Assembly: GCA_039990395.1 (NCBI GenBank)
Contig: JBDXFZ010000074.1
Span: 1 to 64,000, forward strand
Origin: CALINF01 sp039990395
GTDB lineage: Bacteria > Pseudomonadota > Gammaproteobacteria > Pseudomonadales > Halieaceae
Length of the DNA stretch: 64,000 nucleotides
Direction: 5' to 3'
Each line of letters opens with the position of its first letter. Position 1 is the first letter of the stretch. Of this stretch, positions 25,350-33,648 are shown piece by piece. Under the pieces are notes generated by a model. The model did no database searches. It had not been told where the DNA came from and saw only the letters and a program-made list of their open reading frames with translations. The position numbers and the translations under genes are program-made.

Positions 25350-26219
25350 GTGCGCGTACTACTGATTGGTGCTGATTCTTCTATTGGTCTTGCCTTGCAA
25401 GATCATCTTCGGCGGTGGGGTCGCCATCAGGTTGAACTACTCAATCGCTCGGCGTGTCGCTGGAAGAGCGAGCGGCAAGCAAAGAAGGCCGCGCGACGCG
25501 GCGACTGCGACATCCTGATTGATACGCGCATTGCAGCGGCTCTCGATAGCGGAGAGCAGTTAGACGAGCTGGACTTCAAGCGCTGTCACTGGCTGGCTAA
25601 GGCCTGTCAGCGTAGTGATATTCACTATCTCTATCTGTCCAGTGCTCGGGTGTTTAGCGGCACTCTGGAGCGGCCCTATAGAGAACAGGATGAGGCAGAC
25701 AACACTAATACAATCGGCCAGTTTTTGCGCGAAGGAGAGCGGCTGATACGCGAGACTTGCGAGAAGCACATTATTTTGCGGATGGGGCCGGTGTTTTCCT
25801 CTGATGGCCAGAATGTGCTTACCCATCACCTTAATCGCTTACTCGAGGGTGGTGTTTTGCGCTTTGAAAGTAGTATCAGAGTGTGCCCACTACCTTCCCA
25901 CGATGGCGCCAGAGTGATAGCGGCCATCCTCGATCAAATCAGTGCCGGGGCCGAGCCTTGGGGCACCTATCATTATTGCTCCTCAGACCCAACCAATGAG
26001 TATGAATTTGCTGAAGCGTTGCTGGCCGGCGCATCTCAGTTTAACGAGTTCAGCCAGGACGCTGTAGCGCTCGAACCCGGTACCGGTACCGAGCCTGTGC
26101 GCAGCTGGGTACTGGATAACTCGCTACTGCGCGACACCTTTGCCGTAAAGCAGGTGCCCTGGCGCGGATTTGTGGCGGACTCGGTGAAGCAGTACTTTTT
26201 GCAGCGCGAACAGGAGTAA
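25350..26219 (+). CDS. RmlD-like NAD(P)-binding protein with altered active site
   Basis: 289 residues of the extended SDR / RmlD substrate-binding type. The nucleotide-binding turn is GADSSIG. LYLSSARVFSG matches the YxSTxxVF(D/S)G strand, and the C-terminal half resembles RmlD (GTYHYCSSDPTNEYEFAEALL). The catalytic YxxxK is not apparent: the expected position reads TIGQFLREGERLI, with I and R in place of Y and K. It may therefore bind nucleotide or sugar without the usual reduction. GTG at 25350 (GGAGAG upstream) is chosen over a TTG at 25326. It lies between ssb and moaB, and its function is unknown. Confidence 0.7.
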   Translation: MRVLLIGADSSIGLALQDHLRRWGRHQVELLNRSACRWKSERQAKKAARRGDCDILIDTRIAAALDSGEQLDELDFKRCHWLAKACQRSDIHYLYLSSARVFSGTLERPYREQDEADNTNTIGQFLREGERLIRETCEKHIILRMGPVFSSDGQNVLTHHLNRLLEGGVLRFESSIRVCPLPSHDGARVIAAILDQISAGAEPWGTYHYCSSDPTNEYEFAEALLAGASQFNEFSQDAVALEPGTGTEPVRSWVLDNSLLRDTFAVKQVPWRGFVADSVKQYFLQREQE

Positions 26220-26223
26220 CGCA

Positions 26224-26754
26224 ATGAGCAACGCAGATTCCGGTGAGCTTGTGCCGTTGGGCGTCGCGGTATTAACAGTATCCGACACACGCACTGAAGA
26301 AACCGATACGTCGGGCCACTATCTTGTTGAGTCTTTGACCAAAGCAGGTCATCGGCTTGCCGATAAGACGATTGTAATCGACGATATTTATCAGATTCGC
26401 GCGCAGTTATCACAATGGATAGCCGATACCAAAGTACAGGCGGTACTGATCACGGGCGGCACGGGCTTCTCCGGCCGCGACTCAACGCCCGAGGCGGTTG
26501 CCCCGCTCTTTGATAAGCATATTGAAGGCTTTGGCGAAGTGTTTCGCGCGCTGTCTTTCGAGGAGATAGGGTCGTCTACTATCCAATCACGTGCACTGGC
26601 GGGGTTTGCGAACAATACCGTGATCTTCTGCATGCCCGGTTCCACAGGCGCTTGCCGCACGGCCTGGTCCGGACTTATTGCTGAGCAGCTCGATGCGACT
26701 CATCGCCCCTGCAACTTTGTCAGCGTCGTTGCGATCAGGTCTGGCGCCGAGTGA
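26224..26754 (+). CDS. moaB: Molybdenum cofactor biosynthesis protein MoaB
   Basis: 176 residues of the MoaB/MogA fold. LITGGTGFSGRDSTPEA and CMPGSTGACRTAW are the molybdopterin-binding motifs. The protein adenylylates molybdopterin or acts as its MogA-like counterpart. The gene starts 4 bases after the RmlD-like gene and overlaps moeA by 4 bases, so the three are probably co-transcribed. Confidence 0.93.
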   Translation: MSNADSGELVPLGVAVLTVSDTRTEETDTSGHYLVESLTKAGHRLADKTIVIDDIYQIRAQLSQWIADTKVQAVLITGGTGFSGRDSTPEAVAPLFDKHIEGFGEVFRALSFEEIGSSTIQSRALAGFANNTVIFCMPGSTGACRTAWSGLIAEQLDATHRPCNFVSVVAIRSGAE

Positions 26755-27956
26755 GTCAACTGACGCTGCTTGATGATGCGCTTGCGCAAATTCTGGCGCA
26801 GGCCAACCCCACTTCATCGCAGGTGGAACTACCACTAATAGACGCACTGAACCATGTGCTGGCGCGCGACGTGATCAGCGGCATTGACGTGCCTGGCGAT
26901 GCCAACAGTGCCATGGACGGGTACGCTGTTTGCACGTCCGATCTTGGTAAAGGCGCGTTGCCAATCAGCCAAAGAATTGCTGCGGGTGCTGTTGGTCAAC
27001 CGCTTGAACGTGGAACAGCAGCACGAATTTTCACCGGTGCACCCTTACCACCGGGCGCAGATGCCGTGGCCATGCAGGAAGATTGCACCGTGGAAGGTGG
27101 TGGCGTACTTGTAAATGCTGGAACGTCCGTTGGTGATAACGTGCGTGCACAGGGGCAGGATGTAATGCGCGGCAGCAAGGCATTGTCTTGTGGTCGGCGG
27201 TTGCGACCTCAGGACCTGGGATTGCTGGCATCGCTGGGTACTAGCTCTGTGTCGGTATATCGCCCCCTTCGAGTGGCGATACTCTCCACCGGCGATGAAT
27301 TGATTGATCCCGGCACGCCCCTGGCAGGTGGCCAGATCTATAACTCCAATCGCTATACGCTTACAGGTTTGCTAAAAGCCCTCAACTGCACGGTGCTTGA
27401 TATGGGCATCATCCCCGATGAGCCGGAGGCAACCGCACGAGCGCTTAGCGAGGCGGCGCGAACCGCAGACTGCATCATATCGTCAGGTGGGGTGTCGGTT
27501 GGAGAGGAAGATCATGTAAAGGCGCAGGTAGAGAAGCTAGGAGAGCTAATGCTATGGAAACTCGCGATCAAGCCGGGCAAGCCGTTGGCGTTTGGTTGCG
27601 TGGGCGATACTCCGTTTCTTGGCTTGCCAGGCAACCCCAGTTCGGTGTTTGTGACTTTCTGCCTTGTGGCTCGGCCTTTCATCACGCGATTGCAGGGGCA
27701 GATCGACACAGCGTTACCCGCGATTGATGCAATAGCAGACTTTGAAGTGCGGCGACCCGGCGGTCGGCAGGACTATCTCCGGGTACTTTTGCACGATGAG
27801 GGTGGTACGCTTACAGCCAAACGTTTTCCCAACCAGAGTTCTGGCGTGCTGAGTTCGGTGTCGGCGTCTAATGCACTCGCTGTGATACCGCCCGGTAGCA
27901 CTGTGGTTATGGGCGATAAAGTTGAGGTGTTGCTGCTGGATCTGCTGACCGGCTGA
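26751..27956 (+). CDS. moeA: Molybdopterin molybdenumtransferase MoeA
   Basis: 401 residues. NSAMDGYAV (domain II), ILSTGDELIDPG, SGGVSVGEEDHVK and LGLPGNPSSVFV are the standard motifs. It inserts molybdate into adenylylated molybdopterin. GTG start overlapping the moaB stop (4 bases) indicates coupling. It converges on fabB with 2 bases between stops. Confidence 0.95.
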   Translation: MSQLTLLDDALAQILAQANPTSSQVELPLIDALNHVLARDVISGIDVPGDANSAMDGYAVCTSDLGKGALPISQRIAAGAVGQPLERGTAARIFTGAPLPPGADAVAMQEDCTVEGGGVLVNAGTSVGDNVRAQGQDVMRGSKALSCGRRLRPQDLGLLASLGTSSVSVYRPLRVAILSTGDELIDPGTPLAGGQIYNSNRYTLTGLLKALNCTVLDMGIIPDEPEATARALSEAARTADCIISSGGVSVGEEDHVKAQVEKLGELMLWKLAIKPGKPLAFGCVGDTPFLGLPGNPSSVFVTFCLVARPFITRLQGQIDTALPAIDAIADFEVRRPGGRQDYLRVLLHDEGGTLTAKRFPNQSSGVLSSVSASNALAVIPPGSTVVMGDKVEVLLLDLLTG

Positions 27957-27958
27957 GA

Positions 27959-29185
27959 TCAGTCTCGGTACTTGGCAAATACCAGCGACGCGTTAGTACC
28001 ACCAAAGCCGAAGCTATTGGACATCACCCGTTCGAGATCCACATCATCATGACGAGTCGTGGCAATCGGCAAGCCCTCCGCTTCAGGGTCCAGCGTTTCG
28101 ATATTGGCAGAGGCCGCAATAAAATTGTTCTGCTGCATGAGCAGCGAGTAGATGGCTTCCTGAACGCCAGCTGCGCCAAGTGAATGCCCCGAGAGTGACT
28201 TGGTTGATCCTACGATGGGAATGTGATCCCGATCTGCATAGGCATTGCGCACTGCTTTAAGTTCCTGAATATCGCCCGCCGGAGTGCTTGTGCCGTGTGC
28301 ATTGATATAGTCCACGGGGCCGTCAACAGTTGCAAGGGCTTGCTGCATGCAGCGCACTGCACCTTCACCTGATGGCGCTACCATGTCGTGCCCGTCAGAT
28401 GTAGCACCATAGCCTACAAGCTCGGCATAGATCTTGGCGCCGCGCGCCTTGGCATGTTCCAGTTCCTCTACCACCAGCATCCCGCCGCCGCCGGCGATAA
28501 CGAAACCATCACGATCGGCATCATAGGCGCGTGATGCTCGTTCCGGTGTGTCGTTGTACTTGGTAGAAAGTGCGCCCATGGCGTCAAATAGACTGCTCAA
28601 GGTCCAGTGCAGCTCTTCGCCTCCACCTGCAAACACAACGTCCTGCTTGTTGAGTTGAATCTGCTCCATTGCGTTGCCAATGCAATGAGCGCTAGTGGAG
28701 CATGCTGAGGCGATAGAATAGTTTATTCCTTTGATCTTGAAAGGGGTGGCCAGGCAGGCTGAAACAGTACTCGCCATGGTTTGCGTGACACGGTAGGGGC
28801 CAACCCGGCGAATGCCTCGCTCTCGCAGGATATCTGCTGCCTCGGTTTGGCTTGCTGAAGAGGCGCCACCTGAGCCTGCTATGATGCCTGTGCGTACATT
28901 GGATACCTGATCTTCGGTCAGGCCAGCATCCTCGATGGCTCTCTGCATAGAGATGTAGGCATAGGCTGCAGCATCACCCATAAAGCGTAAAACCTTACGA
29001 TCAATTAGCTCACTGACATCAATCTTCGGCGCGCCGGCAACGTGCGAGCGCATACCCATATCGATCTGCTCCTGTCGAACACCGATACCTGATTTACCCT
29101 CTCTTAGGGAGTCGAGCACCTCTTCGGCACTGTTGCCAAGGCAGGACACAATGCCCAGCCCGGTAATAACTACTCTTCTGGTCAT
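27959..29185 (-). CDS. fabB: 3-oxoacyl-ACP synthase I
   Basis: 408 residues from the ATG at 29185 (TRRVVITGLGIVSCLG). The Cys-His-His triad is visible in SIASACSTSAHC (C162), NAHGTSTPAGD and LSGHSLGAAG. FabB elongates unsaturated acyl-ACP and with FabA sets unsaturated fatty acid synthesis. It lies 4 bases behind fabA. A longer in-frame start inside fabA exists but gives an unnatural N-terminus. Confidence 0.96.
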   Translation of the reverse strand: MTRRVVITGLGIVSCLGNSAEEVLDSLREGKSGIGVRQEQIDMGMRSHVAGAPKIDVSELIDRKVLRFMGDAAAYAYISMQRAIEDAGLTEDQVSNVRTGIIAGSGGASSASQTEAADILRERGIRRVGPYRVTQTMASTVSACLATPFKIKGINYSIASACSTSAHCIGNAMEQIQLNKQDVVFAGGGEELHWTLSSLFDAMGALSTKYNDTPERASRAYDADRDGFVIAGGGGMLVVEELEHAKARGAKIYAELVGYGATSDGHDMVAPSGEGAVRCMQQALATVDGPVDYINAHGTSTPAGDIQELKAVRNAYADRDHIPIVGSTKSLSGHSLGAAGVQEAIYSLLMQQNNFIAASANIETLDPEAEGLPIATTRHDDVDLERVMSNSFGFGGTNASLVFAKYRD

Positions 29186-29189
29186 GAAC

Positions 29190-29705
29190 TTAGAATGACT
29201 CCGGTTGTGTGAACAGGCCAACACGCAGGTCCTGCGCGGTGTATATTTCTTCGCCATCGGCAGACACACTGCCATTGGCAATGCCCATCACCAGGCTTCT
29301 TTCAATAACGCGTCGTATGTTGATGTTATAGACTACTTTGGTGGCGCTGGGGAGGATTTGTCCGGTAAATTTGACTTCACCGCATCCTAGCGCTCTGCCG
29401 CGACCTGGGTTCCCGCGCCAGCCCAGGAAAAAGCCGACGAGTTGCCACATTGCATCAAGCCCCAGGCAGCCTGGCATAACCGGATCCCCTTCGAAGTGGC
29501 ACTTGAAAAACCATAGGTCCGGGTTGATGTCCAACTCGGCAATTATTTCACCCTTGCCGTGTTCACCGCCCTCGGAACTGATGTGGGAGATGCGGTCCAG
29601 CATTAGCATATTGTCCAGCGGTAGTTGGGCATTGCCTGCGCCGAAGAGTTGGCCGTGTCCACAGGCGATGAGATCCTGCTTTGAGTACGCGTTTTGGGCT
29701 TCCAT
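29190..29705 (-). CDS. fabA: 3-hydroxydecanoyl-ACP dehydratase/isomerase
   Basis: 171 residues (E. coli 172). The catalytic histidine is H70 in FKCHFEGDPVMPGCLGLDA, and the aspartate sits in the same motif. FabA makes trans-2- and cis-3-decenoyl-ACP, the branch point to unsaturated fatty acids. It is first in the fabA-fabB operon. A 6-base-arm inverted repeat lies about 120 bases upstream (29825-29843). Confidence 0.97.
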   Translation of the reverse strand: MEAQNAYSKQDLIACGHGQLFGAGNAQLPLDNMLMLDRISHISSEGGEHGKGEIIAELDINPDLWFFKCHFEGDPVMPGCLGLDAMWQLVGFFLGWRGNPGRGRALGCGEVKFTGQILPSATKVVYNINIRRVIERSLVMGIANGSVSADGEEIYTAQDLRVGLFTQPESF

Positions 29706-29824
29706 AAAGTGTCCAGTGATAGCGCGGCATTGGCGGATGTAACAAAAATAGATGCCGGCGGATTAGCCCAGTGTGAGGGCGAAATATATGGTTGCACATT
29801 TTAATGCCTGAAATGCACAAGTCC

Positions 29825-29843
29825 AGCGTTGCGTGTTAACGCT
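29825..29843. promoter_or_regulatory. Inverted repeat in the fabA-manC divergent region
   Basis: AGCGTT-N7-AACGCT is a perfect six-base-arm inverted repeat between divergent fabA and manC. FabR and DesT operators upstream of fabA/fabB in other gammaproteobacteria are palindromes of similar size with AGCG-type ends, so this is a candidate operator. The assignment is inference. Confidence 0.3.
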
Positions 29844-29964
29844 CGAACGACCCGGCAGTGGCTTTCTGGCCATATCTGGCGCGACTGCGGTACTATTGTC
29901 GTCTCGTTAGGGTTCATAGCACTGGGCCTTGCTCCACTTTTAAGTCACAGTCTTTAGGATCAAA

Positions 29965-31374
29965 ATGCTTATACCCGTCATTATGTCTGGAGGGGTCGGT
30001 AGCCGACTATGGCCCGTCTCCAGAGAGATGCACCCCAAGCAGTTCCTCCCGCTTGCTGGCGAGCTATCTATGTTGCAGCAAACCCTGAATCGAACCAGCG
30101 ATCTTGCGGCTGGCGCGCCGATGGTGGTGTGCAATGAGGAGCATCGCTTTATGGTTGCAGAGCAACTGCGCCAGGTGGGATTGCAGGCGGCAGCCATGAT
30201 CCTTGAACCCGAGGGCCGCAATACAGCGCCCGCCGTTGCGCTGGCGGCTATTCAAGCAGTTGCCACCGATCCAGATGCGGTGCTTCTGGTACTGCCTGCG
30301 GATCACCTGATTAAGGACGTCCCCGCCTTCGTGGCTGCGGTGGGTAAAGCCATGCCCCAGGCTGAACAGGGTAAGTTGATGACCTTTGGCGTCGTACCCA
30401 GCAGTCCTGAGACAGGGTATGGATACATAAAGGGTGGGCAGAGCCTGGGTGCTGACCTTTACCAGCTAGAGCGCTTTGTTGAGAAGCCCGACGCGCCCAC
30501 AGCGCAGCAGTATCTCGACAGCGGCGATTACTACTGGAATAGCGGTATGTTCCTGCTAAGTGCTGCATCGTATCTGGAGCAGCTAGAGGCATTAGCGCCA
30601 GCGATACGTTCCAACTGTGAGCGGGCGATGGCAGAGGCAGTGCGCGACATGGACTTTGTCCGGCCCGATGCAGACATATTTAAACAATGCCCAGCCGACA
30701 GTATCGACTATGCCGTAATGGAAAAGACCAGTCTTGGCGGCGTGGTGACTTTGGATTGCGGTTGGAGTGATGTAGGCGCATGGTCTGCATTGTGGGAAGT
30801 GGCAGATCGCGACGTAGACGGTAACGCGTATTCTGGCGATGTCATTCTCGATGATTGTGCCAACAGCTACTTTCGCAGCGATTCACGCCTGATTGCGGCC
30901 ACCGGGGTTGATAATCTGGTGGTGGTAGAGACGCCTGATGCTGTCCTCGTGGCCGATCGCAACAAAGTGCAAGACGTCAAAAAGATCGTGAACTTACTCA
31001 AAGCACAGGATCGTCCTGAGGCCTCGCTGCACGCACGCGTGTATCGTCCTTGGGGTTCTTATGAGTCTCTCATTGTAGCTGACCGATTTCAGGTTAAGCG
31101 CATTGTGGTAACTCCCGGCCAAACTCTGTCGCTGCAGATGCATCATCATCGCGCTGAGCACTGGATTGTTGTGGCGGGTACAGCCGAGGTGACCTGCGAA
31201 GATAAGGTGTTTATGCTGGGGGAAGACGAGTCAACCTATATTCCGCTGGGTCATAAGCATCGCCTCGCTAACCCTGGCAAAGTTCCACTGGAGTTGATTG
31301 AAGTCCAGTCGGGCACCTATTTGGGAGAGGACGATATTGTTCGTTTCGAAGACGTCTACGGTCGCAGTGAGTAA
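29965..31374 (+). CDS. manC: Mannose-1-phosphate guanylyltransferase / mannose-6-phosphate isomerase
   Basis: 469 residues, the bifunctional AlgA/ManC/CpsB type. The N-terminal nucleotidyltransferase has VIMSGGVGSRLWPVSRE and FVEKPDAPTA. The C-terminal cupin isomerase (about 350-469) has QMHHHRAEHWIVVAGTAEV. It makes GDP-mannose for polysaccharide or O-antigen. It is first of three sugar-nucleotide genes (manC, galU, algC), in which galU follows after 33 bases. AGGA stands ahead of the ATG. Confidence 0.93.
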   Translation: MLIPVIMSGGVGSRLWPVSREMHPKQFLPLAGELSMLQQTLNRTSDLAAGAPMVVCNEEHRFMVAEQLRQVGLQAAAMILEPEGRNTAPAVALAAIQAVATDPDAVLLVLPADHLIKDVPAFVAAVGKAMPQAEQGKLMTFGVVPSSPETGYGYIKGGQSLGADLYQLERFVEKPDAPTAQQYLDSGDYYWNSGMFLLSAASYLEQLEALAPAIRSNCERAMAEAVRDMDFVRPDADIFKQCPADSIDYAVMEKTSLGGVVTLDCGWSDVGAWSALWEVADRDVDGNAYSGDVILDDCANSYFRSDSRLIAATGVDNLVVVETPDAVLVADRNKVQDVKKIVNLLKAQDRPEASLHARVYRPWGSYESLIVADRFQVKRIVVTPGQTLSLQMHHHRAEHWIVVAGTAEVTCEDKVFMLGEDESTYIPLGHKHRLANPGKVPLELIEVQSGTYLGEDDIVRFEDVYGRSE

Positions 31375-31407
31375 ACTCCAAGCGTTGCAAAGAAGAGGGC
31401 ACAAGTA

Positions 31408-32244
31408 GTGGAAAAATTGATCAAGAAATGCCTGTTTCCGGTGGCGGGCTACGGCACACGTTTTCTGCCGGCGACCAAAAGTATGCCTAAAGAGATGCTG
31501 CCAGTGGTGAACAAGCCGCTTGTGCAGTACGGCGTAGAGGAAGCAATACAGGCGGGTATGACAACCTGTGCAATGGTTACAGGTCGCGGCAAGCGATCGA
31601 TCGCCGATCACTTCGATATCAGCTACGAGCTAGAGCATCAGATAGCTGGTTCCGGAAAGGAGCTTTACCTTAAAAGTATCCGCAGCGTGCTGGATCAGGG
31701 CGTGTTCACGATGGTTCGTCAGCGCGAGATGAAAGGCTTGGGCCACGCGATACTCACTGGCGAGTCGTTGATAGGTAACGAACCCTTCGGTGTGTTGCTC
31801 TCCGATGACCTCTGCCTGAATGATGGCGACGGTGTACTGGCGCAGATGGCCGCGCTGTATCGTCAGTTTCGCTGTTCTATTGTAGCGATACAGGAGGTCC
31901 CTGAAGACGAGGTGCATAAATACGGCGTCATTGCTGGTGAAAGTCTCAAAGACGGAATCTACAGGGTCGATGAGATGGTAGAGAAGCCGGCCAAAGAAGA
32001 TGCGCCCTCTAACCTTGCGATCATTGGTCGCTACATTTTGACGCCTGACATCTTTGATATCATTCGTGAGACCAAGCCAGGGGCTAACGGTGAAATACAG
32101 TTAACCGACGCTTTGCAAACCCAGGCGCGCAATGGCTGCGTGATGGCATACAAGTTCGAGGGCCGCCGATTTGATTGCGGCAGTGTTCCCGGCTTCGTTG
32201 AAGCCACCAACTACGTGTATGAAAACGTTTATTCCGCCACTTAA
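31408..32244 (+). CDS. galU: UTP-glucose-1-phosphate uridylyltransferase
   Basis: 278 residues from a GTG start: KCLFPVAGYGTRFLPATKSMPKE. Further motifs are GLGHAILTGE and MVEKPAKEDAPSNLAIIGRY. It makes UDP-glucose for LPS and exopolysaccharide. The AGAGGG upstream is a fair ribosome site. Confidence 0.94.
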   Translation: MEKLIKKCLFPVAGYGTRFLPATKSMPKEMLPVVNKPLVQYGVEEAIQAGMTTCAMVTGRGKRSIADHFDISYELEHQIAGSGKELYLKSIRSVLDQGVFTMVRQREMKGLGHAILTGESLIGNEPFGVLLSDDLCLNDGDGVLAQMAALYRQFRCSIVAIQEVPEDEVHKYGVIAGESLKDGIYRVDEMVEKPAKEDAPSNLAIIGRYILTPDIFDIIRETKPGANGEIQLTDALQTQARNGCVMAYKFEGRRFDCGSVPGFVEATNYVYENVYSAT

Positions 32245-32259
32245 AGCGAGTTATTAGCC

Positions 32260-33612
32260 TTGGAAAAAATCACCTGTTTTAAAGCCTACGATGTGCGTGG
32301 ACGCATTCCCGATCAACTCAACGAAGACATTGCGCGTCGTATAGGCCGAGCGTTTGCCGAGGTGGTTAAGCCCCGTAAGGTGGTGGTTGGGCACGACATT
32401 CGATTAACCAGCGAATCGATTAAAGCTGCGCTAACGCAGGGGTTAATAGAGCAGGGCGTGGATGTTTACGATATTGGCCTTTGCGGTACTGAAGAAATTT
32501 ACTTTGCAACCTCACACGCGCAGATGGATGGTGGTATTGCTGTAACGGCAAGCCACAACCCTAAGGACTATAACGGCATGAAATTTGTGCGTGAGGAGTC
32601 CAAGCCTATCTCCGGCGATACAGGCCTGTTTGATATTCAGGCTTTGGCTGAACAAAATTCATTTGAGCCGGCGGCCCAACCGGGGCAGCGCTTCGATCTC
32701 GATACCTCTGCGGCCTATGTGGAGCACTTATTGAGCTATGTCGATGTGTCTGCGTTGAAGCCCATGAAGATTGTGGTCAACGCGGGTAATGGTGGAGCCG
32801 GTCGCGTGATTGACCTGCTAGAGCCACATCTGCCGTTTGAATTTATCAAATTACATCATAATCCCGATGGCAACTTCCCCAATGGTGTGCCCAACCCGCT
32901 GATCGTGGAGAACCGGGCCGTTACAATAGCCGCTGTGCGTGAGCATGGCGCCGATCTCGGCATCGCGTGGGATGGTGACTTTGACCGCTGCTTCTTCTTT
33001 GATGCCACTGGCGAGTTTATCGAAGGGTATTATCTGGTGGGCTTATTGGCTGAAGCCTTCTTGATACAGTCCCCAGGGGCCGCTGTAGTTCACGACCCAC
33101 GCCTTACCTGGAATACCGTTGCGATGGTGCAGGAGCGCGGTGGGAAAGCGATTCAAAGCAAGACCGGCCATGCCTTCATCAAGGAACGGATGCGATTGGA
33201 AAATGCGGTGTACGGCGGCGAGATGAGCGCGCACCATTATTTTCGGGATTTTGCTTACTGCGACAGCGGCATGATTCCTTGGTTGCTGGTGGCGGGTTTG
33301 ATGAGTGCTCGTGAGCAAACCCTTGATCAAATGGTCGCCGAGCGAATGGCGGCTTATCCCTGTAGCGGGGAGATTAATCGCACGATAGACGATCCAGCGG
33401 CTGTGCTTGCCGCGGCTGAGGCCGCCTATGCACAAGTCGCAGAGTCTATTGAACATGTCGATGGCTTGAGTATGAATTTAGGCGACTGGCGATTTAATCT
33501 GCGCATGTCTAATACCGAACCGGTAGTTCGGCTCAATGTAGAGAGCCGCGCTGATGTGGAGCTAATGCGGGCAAAAACGGCTGAGCTATTGGAGCTGATT
33601 GACGCAGGCTGA
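32260..33612 (+). CDS. algC: Phosphomannomutase/phosphoglucomutase
   Basis: 450 residues of the alpha-D-phosphohexomutase family. The phosphoserine loop is TASHNPKDYNGMKF, the metal loop DGDFDRCF, and the sugar-binding loops GEMSAHHYF and MSNTEPVVRLN. The dual-specificity AlgC type supplies mannose-1-P for manC and glucose-1-P for galU, matching the order of the operon. The start is TTG (15 bases after galU) with a weak Shine-Dalgarno, so the exact start is less certain. Confidence 0.9.
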   Translation: MEKITCFKAYDVRGRIPDQLNEDIARRIGRAFAEVVKPRKVVVGHDIRLTSESIKAALTQGLIEQGVDVYDIGLCGTEEIYFATSHAQMDGGIAVTASHNPKDYNGMKFVREESKPISGDTGLFDIQALAEQNSFEPAAQPGQRFDLDTSAAYVEHLLSYVDVSALKPMKIVVNAGNGGAGRVIDLLEPHLPFEFIKLHHNPDGNFPNGVPNPLIVENRAVTIAAVREHGADLGIAWDGDFDRCFFFDATGEFIEGYYLVGLLAEAFLIQSPGAAVVHDPRLTWNTVAMVQERGGKAIQSKTGHAFIKERMRLENAVYGGEMSAHHYFRDFAYCDSGMIPWLLVAGLMSAREQTLDQMVAERMAAYPCSGEINRTIDDPAAVLAAAEAAYAQVAESIEHVDGLSMNLGDWRFNLRMSNTEPVVRLNVESRADVELMRAKTAELLELIDAG

Positions 33613-33621
33613 CAGGACACT

Positions 33622-33635
33622 ACGAAACGTTTCGT
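33622..33635. repeat. Perfect 14-base palindrome between algC and pgi
   Basis: ACGAAACGTTTCGT lies in the 36-base gap between the convergent algC and pgi stops. It could act as a bidirectional termination hairpin, but it lacks T-runs on either side. Confidence 0.35.
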
Positions 33636-33648
33636 GTGCCGCGAATGT

